From contig NZ_JAFCMM010000006.1 of the NCBI RefSeq assembly GCF_018131225.1, positions 1 to 64,000 on the forward strand: a stretch of 64,000 nt of DNA, written 5' to 3'. The DNA comes from Bradyrhizobium sp. U87765 SZCCT0048. Its GTDB lineage: Bacteria > Pseudomonadota > Alphaproteobacteria > Rhizobiales > Xanthobacteraceae. Positions 1 through 12,000 of the stretch are shown here, in pieces. A model generated the notes under the pieces. It did not search any database. It had not been told where the DNA came from and saw nothing but the letters and a program-made list of their open reading frames with translations. The translations under genes and the position numbers were made by a program. Numbering within the stretch: position 1 is the first letter of the stretch; every line of letters begins with the position of its first letter.

Positions 1-3000
1 CCTATGTCGTGACCGCGCTCGACAATGGCGGCGAACTGCTCACCGCCTACAAGGGCTCGCCGACCGACGGCATCAAGATCTTCACGCTGTCGCTCGATCC
101 GACCAGCGCCCATGGCAGCTACAGCTTCCAGCTGCTCGGTCCGCTGGACGATGCGGCGAATTCGAACACGATCGGCCTGACCTTCAAGGTGCAGGCGGCA
201 GATGCCGATGGCGACACCGTCAACACCACCTTCAACATCAACGTTCAGGACGACGTGCCGGTTGCCAATGGTGCGACCGACAGCACCATCCGCGAAGGCC
301 ATCTGCCGAACGGCAACGAGGGCAGCGATCCCTCGCAGCTGACCGCGACCGCGAGCCTCGGCGTCAGCTGGGGTGCGGACAACGGCGCGGCGCGCAGCCT
401 CGCCTTCAACACCACCTCGGTCGGGCCGCTCCAGTTCCCCGATGTCACGATCAGGGACGCCAGTGGCGCCTTCCTCGGCACCTCGAAGGGCGATCTGCTC
501 GTCTACACCGTCTCGACCACCGCGGACGGCCACCCGCTGCTGACCGCAACCGCCTATGGGTTGAACGGCACGCCGCGCACGGTGTTCACGATCGAGCTCG
601 ATCCGTCGGCGCCGAACGGCGCCTACAAGTTCACGCTGCTGGACGCGCTCGACGAGCGCGCGGGCGCGGGCAAAAACTCGCTGGACATCCAGGTCGGCTT
701 CAAGGCGACCGACAGCGACGGCGACAGCGTGTCCAGCAAGCTGACGGTGCATGTCGTCGACGACGTGCCGGTGGCCGGCAAGCCCGATACCGTCACGCTC
801 TATGAACAGGACCTGCCCACGGTCACCGGCGCGGCCGATCCGACACCGGCCGACGTCACGTCGCTGACCGGCTCGGTCGGCATTTCCTGGGGCGCCGACA
901 ACAGCACCAATTTCCCCGGCGAGCGTCAGCTCGCCTTCGCGATGTCCGGTCTCAACCCGGTCGTGACCGTCACCGACAGCGTGACCGGCACGGTCGCCAA
1001 CCTGACGTCCGGTGGCCAGGCTGTGCACTATCTGGTGGTGCCGCTGCTCAACGGCGGCGCGCAGCTCATCGCCTACACCGGCTCGGTGTTCGGCGCCGGC
1101 AATGCCGCCAACCAGGTGTTCACGCTGACGCTCGATCCGGACGCGACCGCGAACGGCCAGTACACCTTCCAGCTGCTCGGCAAGCTCGACCACACCGGCG
1201 CGGGCGCCGACACGCTGTCGTTCAACTTCAAGGTCAACGCCACCGACAGCGACGGCGACACCGTCTCGACCAACATCGTCATCAATGTCGTCGACAACGT
1301 GCCGGCGACGCCGGATGGCGCGACGCTGTCGGTCGACGAGCATGGCCTGGTGAGCGGGACGGATATCATCGCGGTCGGCCACGTGTCGGCGCTCTCGGTC
1401 GGTGCCGACGGCTATTTCGGCGGTTCGCTCGCCAAGGCCATCGCCTTCACCACGCTGCCGACCGGCCTGACCATCGACAACGGCACCGCGGTGACCGTGA
1501 CCCAGAACGGCAACGTCGTCACCGGCAAGGCGGGCAACGTGACGGTGTTCACGCTGACCATTGCTGCCGACGGCACCTACACTTATGACCAGAAGGTGGC
1601 GCTGTTCCACAACGGCACCGGCGCCGACGTCAAGCAGATCGATTTCGCCTTCACCATCAAGGACGGCGACGGCGACGTGTCGCAGCCGGCGACGGTGTCG
1701 GTGAAGATCACCGACGACGTGCCGGTCAATCCGGCAGGTGCGACGCTGTCGGTCAACGAGCATGGCCTTGTCGGCGCGACCGACATCATCGCGGTGTCGA
1801 CCAATGCGCCGCTCAGCGCCGGCGCGGACGGCTTTTATGGCGGCTCGCTGTCGACCGCGATCAGCTTCACCGTGCTGCCTAGCGGGCTCACCATCGACAG
1901 CGGCGCTGCCGTGGTCGTGACCCAGAACGGCAATGTCGTCACCGGCACCGCCGGCGGCGTCACCGTGTTCACGCTGACCATTTCCGCCGACGGCACCTAC
2001 ACCTACGACCAGAAGGTGGCGCTGTTCCACAGCGGCACCGGCGCCGACGTCAAGCAGATCGACTTCGCCTTCACCATCAAGGACGGCGACGGCGACGTGT
2101 CGCAGCCGGCGACGGTGTCGGTAAAGGTCACCGACGACGTGCCGACCATCTCGGTGTCGAGCACGATCATCGTCGCCGACGAGACCCCGGGCGCGCAGCC
2201 CGGGACCAACGACGTCACCACCGCGGCTCCCGCGCTGCTGGCGGCGGCAGGCACCATCATCAACCTGGCGCAGTCGGCCGCCGGCTATGCCGCGATCAGC
2301 GGCGGCGCCGATGGCGTCAAGAGCGTTGCGCTGACCACCAGCACCGGCGCGGCGCTGGTCAACGTCGACAGCGGCCTGACCACGCTCGACGGCACCCATA
2401 TCCTGCTGTCGAACGATGCCAACAACGCCAACCTCGTGCTCGGCAAGGCCAATGGCGTCACGGTGCTGGCGATCTTCGTCGATCCGGCCACCGGCACGGT
2501 GTCGGTCGCCGAGTACGGCGCCATCAAGCATCCCGACGGCAGCAATCCAAACGATGCAGTGTCGCTCGCCAATGTCGTCTACGTCTCGGTGACGGACGGC
2601 GACAACGATGTCGCGACCTCGGCGACGCCGCTGCATATCAATATCCTCGACGACGGCCCGACCATCGGCACGCCGGCGGGAACCGCTGTCGGCGAAGGGG
2701 ATCTGACCACCCACGCCACGACATCGTCGCATGGCTCGCTGGGCATCAACTTCGGCACCGACGGCGCTGCTGCGGCCGGCGCGCCGGCCAACCCCGGCAT
2801 CACCCAGACCATCAATTTCGACAATCTCGCCAACGGCGGCCTGACCAGCTTCTCGGTCGGCGACTTCAAGTTCACCACCAACCAGGGCATCGCCAACACC
2901 AGCGGCCATGCCGGCCAGCTCTACGGCACGCTGGTCACGATCAGCGATGCCGCGGGTCCGTTCACCCTCAGCAAGATCGACCTCGGTCTCTACGGCACCA

Positions 3001-6000
3001 GCAATAACCCGAGCTACGACAACATCACGCTGACCGCCTACGACGCCCACGGCAACGTGATCGGCACGCTGGTGGTCAATGTCGGGGCGACGGTGGGGCT
3101 CGGCTCGGCGCTGACCACCATCGATCTGTCGCACACCGTGCTCGACGGCCTGCAGATTTCCAAGCTGACGATCGTGCCGCAGCACGACAACAACGTGAAC
3201 GGCTCGGTGGTCGTCGACAATGTCGTCGTCAACAGCGGCGCGTCGGCGGCGATCCCCGGCGCGGTGACGTTCTCGTCCTCCAGTGCCATCACCAACGTCC
3301 ATATCGTCGACGATCAGGGCCACACGGTCGACGCCTCGACCCTGACCTCGCAGGGTCAGCAGGTGCACTATGTGCTGATCGACACCGCGACGCTGGTCGC
3401 CTACACCGGCGACACCGCGCCGACTTCGATCACCGGCGCCAATGTCGTGTTCTCGGTGGTGCTGTCGCAGAATGCGGCCAATCCGAATGGCGCCTATGAC
3501 TTCACGCTGTCGAAGCCGCTCGACGATCTGCCGTCGGGGACCGTCTCCGACCTCAAGCTCAGCTTCGACTTCACCGCCAAGGACGGCGACGGCGACACCA
3601 AGGGCGGCCAGTTCACGGTCACCGTGCACGACGACGTGCCGACCGCGCACGATGTCAACGCCGCGATGTCGGAGAACGACACCAAGGTCATCACCCTGGT
3701 CGTGGGCACCGACTACGCGTTCGGTGCGGACAGCCATGGCGCGGCGATCACGCTCGGCACCGCGACGCTGGCCGGTACCCCGGCCGGCCTGACGCTGGGC
3801 ATGCCGACCGTCACGCTCGGCGCCGACGGTCACACCATTACCATCGTGCCCGGCACCGCGTTCGACGCCCTCAATGTCGGCCAGCAGGTGACACTGCACA
3901 TCCCCTTCACCGTCACGGACGGCGACGGCGACAGCGTCACCAAGGACATCGCGGTGGTGATCAACGGCGTCAACGATCCCGCCGTGATCTCCGGCACCAT
4001 CACCGGCTCGGTGACGGAAGCGGGCGGCGTTAACAACGCCGACAATCCCAACCAGGTCGCCACCGGCACGCTGACCGCGACCGACGTCGACAATCCCGCC
4101 AACGTCTTCCAGGCGGTCGGCTGGACCAACACGACCTACGGCTCGTACACCGTCGATGCCAGCGGCCACTGGACTTATGGCGTCAACAACTCCAACACCA
4201 CGGTCGCCGGCCTCAACATCGGCGACAAGCTGACCGACACCTTCACGGTGCTCAGCGCCGACGGCACGCCGCAGGTGATCACGATCACCATCAACGGCGC
4301 CAACGATGCGCCGACGACGTCGCCGGGCTTCCCCGACGGCGGCACCATCACCGAGTATGTCGCGACCAATCCGGCGGCCGGATCGTCGACCGACCGCACC
4401 TATTTCGACAGCGGCTACAACGGCGGCGGCTTCCACATCGCCGACACCGACTTCAACGACGCGCACACCGTTGCGGTGGCACTGCAGTCAACGACGGCGG
4501 CCAGTGTGATCGGCTCGGTCACGGCGGCGATCGGCACAGACACCGGCACGACGGGCTATGGCTTCGTCAACTGGAACTACCATGTCACCGATGCCGAGCT
4601 GAACCCACTGGCCGAAGGGCAGATTGTGACGGAGGTGTTCCGCATCACGGTGACCGACAGCCATGGTGCGTCGACCTACCGCGACATCACCATCACCCTG
4701 GTCGGCACCAACGATGCACCGACGCTGGTCAGCGCGACCACTACGGCGACGGGAACGCTTGACGAGTTGCCGAACGTCACCGGCTCGACCGCGACCGACC
4801 ACGTCTCCGGCTCGATCGCATTTGCCGATCCCGACCTGATCGACACTCATGCCGCGACCGCGGGCGATCCGACCTTCACCTGGTCGGGCGGCACCCTGAC
4901 GGGCGATCAGCTCGCCGCGCTGAAGGCCGCGAGCCTGCTCAATCTCGTGGTGCACGATGCCGTGACCCCGGGCAACGGCAACGTCGCCTGGACCTACAAC
5001 GTCACCGACGGCGCGCTCGACTTCCTCGGCGCCGGCCAGACCCTGACGGTGACCTACAACGTCACGATCGACGATCACCATGGCGGCACCGTGGTGCAGC
5101 CGGTGACCGTGACCATCAATGGCGCCAATGAGCCGGCCGTGATCGCCGGCACCATCACCGGATCGGTGACGGAGGCGGGCGGCGTCAACAACGCCGACAA
5201 TCCCAACCAGGTCGCCACCGGCACGCTGACCGCGGCCGATCCTGACGGCCCGACCAACGTCTTCCAGGCGGTCGGCTGGACCAACACGACCTATGGCTCG
5301 TACACCGTCGATGCCAGCGGCCACTGGACGTATGGCGTCAACAACTCCAACACCACGGTCGCCGGCCTCAACATCGGCGACAAGCTGACCGACACCTTCA
5401 CGGTGCTCAGCGCCGACGGCACGCCGCAGGTGATCACGATCACCATCAACGGCGCCAACGATGCGCCGACGACGTCGCCGGGCTTCCCCGACGGCGGCAC
5501 CATCACCGAGTATGTCGCGACCAATCCGGCGGCGGGATCGTCGACCGACCGCACCTATTTCGACAGCGGCTACAACGGCGGCGGCTTCCACATCGCTGAC
5601 ACCGACTTCAACGATGCGCACACCGTTGCGGTGGCACTGCAGTCGACGACCGCGAGCAGTGTGATCGGCTATGTCGATGCCTCGATCGGCACCGACACGG
5701 GCACGACGGGCTATGGTTTCGTCAACTGGAACTACCATGTCACCGACGCTCAGCTGAATCCGCTGGCCGAAGGGCAGATCGTGACGGAGGTGTTCCGCAT
5801 CACGGTGACCGACAGCCATGGTGCGTCGACCTACCGCGACATCACCATCACCCTGGTCGGCACCAACGACGCGCCGACCGTCGTCACCGCGTCGACGTCG
5901 GCGGCGGGCTCGTTCGACGAGCAGGCGGGCGTCACCGGCTCGACCGCGACCGACCACGTCTCCGGCACCATCGCGTTAGCCGATCCGGATCTGATCGACA

Positions 6001-9000
6001 CTCACGCCGCGACCGCCGGCGATCCGAGCTTCACCTGGTCGGGCGGCACCCTGACGGGCGATCAGCTCGCGGCGCTGAAGGCCGCGAGCCTGCTCAATCT
6101 CGTGGTGCACGATGCCGTGACCCCGGGCAACGGCAACGTCGCCTGGACCTACAATGTCACCGACGGCGCGCTCGACTTCCTGTCGGCCGGCCAGACCCTG
6201 ACGGTGACCTACAATGTCACCATCGACGACCACCACGGCGGCACCGTGGTGCAGCCGGTGACCGTGACCATCAATGGCGCCAACGATGCGCCAATCATCA
6301 CCTCTGGTGCATCCGCCACCGAGGCCGAGGGCACGGCGGCCAGCAACGTCGTCTACCAGATCACCGCGACGGACGCCGACGCCGGCAGCCATCTGACCTA
6401 CTCGCTGAGCGGCAATGACGCGGCTGCGTTCAACGTCTCCGCCAACGGCGAGGTGACGTTCAAGAATGCGCCGAACTACCAGACGCAGAGCAGCTACAAC
6501 ATCATCGTCCATGCCAACGACGGCATCGCCGACACCACCAAGGCCGTGACGATCAACGTCACCAACGTCGCACCGGTGGCCAGCAACGACGGCTACACGG
6601 TGGCCGAGGACACGCTGCTGACGACGACGGCGGCGACCGGCGTGCTCGCCAATGACACCGACGCCGGCGGCGGGCCGCTCAATGCGGTGCTGGTGTCGGG
6701 GCCGAGTCATGCGTCGAGCTTCCATCTCAACGCGGATGGCTCGTTCACCTACCAGGCGGCGGCGGACTACGCCGGCGGCGACAGCTTCACCTACAAGGCC
6801 AACGACGGCACTGCCGACTCCAACGTCGTCACGGTCAATCTGACGGTGACGCCGGTGAGCGACGGTCCGGCGCCGCTGACCATCACCGACAGCACCCCGT
6901 CGACCGCACCGACCGTGGGCGACGTGCTGCAGGCCAATCTCGGCCACGACCGCGACGGCGATCCTGCCGCGGGCAGCGTGACCTACCAGTGGCTGCGCGA
7001 CGGCCAGGCGATCACCAGCGCCACCGGCGCGACCTATACGCTGACGACCGACGACATCGGCAAGCACATCACGGTCAGCGCCCACTACATCGACGGTCAG
7101 GGCTTCACCAACGATCCGGTGAGCGACCCGACCGTCGCCGTGATCAGCAACAACGTCGCGCCGACGGTGACCGGCGGCACGTTCTCCGGCGCGGTGACGG
7201 AAGACGCCGGCCCGACCACGGGACCGGAGCTCGTCGTCGACGGCAACATGGAGGGCGCATGGACGCAGGGCGTGCCCACGGGCTGGACCGGCGCGCGCCC
7301 GGGCTACGTCACGGGCTCGATGTATGGCGTCCACTCCGGCAGCTTCTCGACGATCTTCTACGCCTATGACAGCTCCAACCCTGCCGCGACGCTGTCGCAG
7401 AACATCACGACGGTCTCCGGACAGAGCTACCTGATCGACTTCTGGGCCAAGGACACCAACGGTCTCGGCGTGATCTCCGTGGTGTGGAACGGCCAGACCG
7501 TTGCTGCCTACGGCATCAGCGGGCCGAATGCGCTCGGCACCAGTTATCACGAGTACCAGGTGATCGTGACCGGCACCGGCGGCAGCACGTCGCTGGCCTT
7601 CGCCGGCTCGACGGCTGGCACCAATACGGGCGACCAGATCTATCTCGACGACGTTTCCGTGAAGGCGGTGACGCCGAACACGACCCAGACGACCTCGGGC
7701 ACCATCCACTTCAGCGATGATGCCACGGATACCCATACGGTGACGGTGACGCCGCAAGGCAGCGGCTATCTCGGCAACCTCACGGTCGGCACGGTCAACG
7801 AGACCAGCCAGCAGTTCAACTGGAACTTCTCGGTGGCGAATGCGGCGATCCAGTATCTCGCCGCGGGCCAGACGCTGACCCAGACCTACACGCTGGCGAT
7901 CAACGACCAGCATGGCCACATCACCAACCAGACGGTGACGGTCACCCTCAACGGCATCAACGATGCCCCGGTGATCGATGGTGGCGCAACCACCGGCAGT
8001 GTCACCAGGCTTGCCGGTTCGGCGGCCTCGCTGCTGAGCAATGGCGATTTCGAGACGGGATCGCTCGGCGCCTGGACCAGCACGGCCACCAGCACGACGG
8101 GCGGTCTGCCCTATGCCGCGGTCGGCTCGGTCTTCAGCTTCCACAACGGCGACAACTACAATTACGAAGTCGGCGGCAACACGGCAGCGACGCTGTCGCA
8201 GACCGTCCACACCGTCGCCGGCCAGAGCTATCTCCTCGAATTCGACCTCGCGGGCTCCTACGGGCTTGCCGGCAATTCGTCGGTGAGCGTGTTGTGGAAC
8301 AACGCCTCGCAAGGCGTTCTGACCAATATCGGCAACTCGGTCGGGCACTACCAGTATGTTCTCGCCGGAGACGGCGGCACCGATACGGTCGCGCTGCAGA
8401 TCGTGAGCAACGGCCAGCTCGGCGGCATCGACGTCAATGACGTCAAGCTGACGCCGGCCGAGGTGGCGAAGGGCGCGATCAGCTTCCACGACGTCGACCT
8501 GACGGATACGGTCCACACGGTGTCGGTGACGCCGACCGGCTCGAATTATTACGGCACCTTCACGGCCACGGTCGACAACACCACCAACAAGGTGAACTGG
8601 ACGTTCGTGGTCAAGGACGCCGATCTCGCCGGCCTTGGCACCGGCCAGCATGTCGACCAGACCTACACCATCGTCATCGACGATGGGCACGGCGGCACCG
8701 TCAGCCAGAACGTCACCGTCACCGTACAGGACTCGGACGTCGCGCCGGTCAACACGGTGCCGGCGGACCAGAGCGTCGCCAACAATGGCTCGCTGGTATT
8801 CTCGTCGGCCAATGGCGACGCGCTGTCGGTGTCCGACGTCGACAGCCCGACGCTGACGGTGACGCTCACCGTCGCGCATGGCACGCTGACGCTGCATCAG
8901 CTCACCGGGCTGTCGTTCTCGGCCGGCGACGGCACGTCCGACGCCACGATGACGTTCACCGGGTCCCAGAGCGCGATCAATGCGGCGCTCAACGGCCTGA

Positions 9001-12000
9001 CCTATGCGCCGACGTCCGGCTATACCGGTCAGGACAGCCTGAAGATCGTCACCAGCGATGGTGGCCTCAGCGATACCGACACCGTCGGCATCACCGTCCA
9101 GCCGCCGCCGAACCACGCGCCGGTGATCACGTCGTCGGCGCAGACCGGCAGCATCACCGAGGATGCGTCCTACGTTGTCCAGACCGGCAATCTCGTCCTT
9201 AATGGCGATTTCGATCCATTCACGGCGCCGGACAACTCGTTCCACTGGTATTCGCTGGACTACTGGACCGTGGGCGGCGCGGGCAACGTCAGCGTGCTGG
9301 GCTCCGGCTACAACGGAACTGGCGGCGAAGCCTACTTCCTCGGCTCGCAGCTCACCACCCTCAGTCAGACCATCAACACCGTGGCCGGGCAGACCTATAC
9401 GGTCTCGTTCTACGTGCTCGACGGCGGTGCGATGCATTCGGATTTCAGCAACGCCAACTTCACGGTCAGCGCAACGGGCAATCCGACGGGCGCAATTCCG
9501 GTCGTGATCGACTATTCCAATTATCACCAGTATACCTACCAGTTCGTTGCAACTGGAAGCAGCACGACGATTACGTTCGGTGCGAGCGGCATGGACTTCG
9601 GCAGCTTCCAGCTCGACCACATCTCGGTCAATGCATCGGGACCGCAGCCGACGCCTGGAACGGAAACGTCGAAGGGCACGATTACCTTCACTGACGCAGA
9701 TGTCAGCGACAGCCACAGCATTCTGGTCACCCCGAAGGGCACCGGCTATCTCGGCTCGTTCACCACGTCGCTGGCGAATGACTCGGCCAATGGCGCCACC
9801 GGCAAGGTCAACTGGGGCTTCTCGGTTGCCGACAGCGCGATCCAGTCGCTCGGCGCCGGCCAGACGCTGACGCAGACCTACACCGTGACCATCAATGACG
9901 GCCATGGCGGCGTGACCTCGCAGGATGTCACGGTGACGCTCAACGGCGTCAACGATGCGCCGGTGCTCGACAGCTCGGTCGGCGTGTCGCTGGGCAGCCA
10001 GGCCAAGGGCAACGGTTCGCCCGGCTTGGGCTCCGGCACGCTGGTGTCGGCGCTGGTCGGCAACGGCACCGGGCCGAACAACGTCTCCGACGTCGACAGC
10101 GGCGCCAAGACCGGCATCGCCATCACCGGCACCACCGGCTCGGTCAGCGGCACCTGGTACTACACGACGAATGGCGGCGCGAACTGGTATGCGATGACGT
10201 CGCTCAGCGCCACCAACGCGCTGCTGCTGTCGGCCGACTCGCTGACCCGCCTCTACTTCAGGCCGAACGGCAGCTCGTCGACCGGCACCGTCGGCCTGAC
10301 GTTCGCGGCCTGGGACCAGAGTTCGGGTTCGGTCAGTGGCCGTGGTGACACCACGGTCAATGGTGGCACCACTGCGTTCTCGACGACGACCGACACCGCG
10401 TCGCTGGTGATCGGGACCTCGTCGGGCACGTTCGCGTCGCTGACCACGGGCACCGACTCGGTGTTCTTCGCCAGCGGCACCAACACCGTGGTCGGCACGA
10501 TCAACACCCAGACCACCGGTGCCAGCGCGACACAACTCAATTCGAGCGACAAGCTGATCGGCGCGGGGCAGGACACCCTGAACCTGGCCGCGAACAGCAC
10601 CGGAGCAGGAACGAACTATTCATTCAACTTCGGCGCGATGTCGGCCTTCCAGGGCTTCTCGCAAGTCAATGTCATCGGGCCGAGCAACTCCAAGAACGTC
10701 AGCCTGGCGTTCGGCAACAGCAACGTACTCGGCGGCCAGATGCTCACCGTGAGCGGCTTCGCCCTGGCGAGTAACCTTGCCTTCGCGGCCGACGCCTCGG
10801 CGGTGACCAACGGCGGCGCGTTCACCTTCATCGCCAATGGCGGCACCAACACGCTCAAGGGCGGCAGCGGCAACGACACGTTCGTGTTTGCCAATGCGGC
10901 ATTCTCGGCGAACGACGTGGTGTCCGGCGGCGCCGGCACCGACACGCTGAAGTTCAGCGATGCGGTCAACCAGACCGACGGGGCGTTCGCCAATGTCAGC
11001 AGCGTCGAAGCCATCGTGCTCGCCAACGCGGTCAATGTGCTGACGCTCGGCAGCTACGCCAGCGCGATGGTCGGCGGCGCTGGTCACACGCTGACGATCG
11101 ACGACTCGGCGGCAACGGGAGCGCTGACGCTGAACGCGTCGGCGGTGACGGCCGATCTGGTGGTCAACACCGGTGCGGGCAACGACCACATCACCGGCGG
11201 CTCGGGCAACGACACCTTCAAGTTCACCAATGCCCACTTCGACGGCAACGACGTCATCGACGGTGGCGCCGGCACCGACACCATCCAGATCCTGGATGCG
11301 GCGTCGATCACCGACGCGGCATTCGCCAACAAGACGCACATCGAGAAGCTGGTGCTCGGCGATTTCGCCAACAGCGTCACGCTGGGTGCCAATGCCGAGG
11401 TGGAGATCCAGTCGGCGACCGGCAAGCTGCTGATCATCGACGACAGCGCCGCGACGGCGGGCCATGGCCTGACGCTGGACGCCTCGTCGACGGCGCTGTC
11501 GTCGAGCTCGCATCTGGCGATCTACGGCGGCGCGGGGGACGACATCGTCAAGCTGACCAGCGACCGCTTCAACATGGGTGATACCATCGACGGCGGTGCG
11601 GGTAACGACACCATCCAGATCGTCGGCACGGCGAATATTCTGGATGCCGGATTCGCCCATGTCAGCCACGTCGAGACCCTGCAGTTCGGCGCCGGCACCA
11701 CCGACACCGTCACGCTCGGCGCCAACGCGACCACGGCGATCGGCACGGGAACGCTGACGGTCGACGCCCATACCGCGCTGTCGCTCACCCTCGATGCTTC
11801 GGGCGTCGATGCCACCTCGCATCTCAACGTGCTCGGCGGCACCGGCAACGACACCATCGTCGGCGGCAAGGGCGACGACGTCATCACCGGCGGCCTCGGC
11901 AACGACACGCTGACCGGCGGCCTTGGCGCCGACCGCTTCGTGTTCGCGGAGATGGGGACGGCGAACAAGGACACCATCCTCGACTACAGCGCGAGCCAGG

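Noticed and set aside
4488..10535. Very long minus-strand ORFs (489 and 1519 codons) opposite the adhesin
   Set aside because: Their arginine- and histidine-rich, domain-free translations are shadows of the plus-strand repeats in GC-rich DNA.
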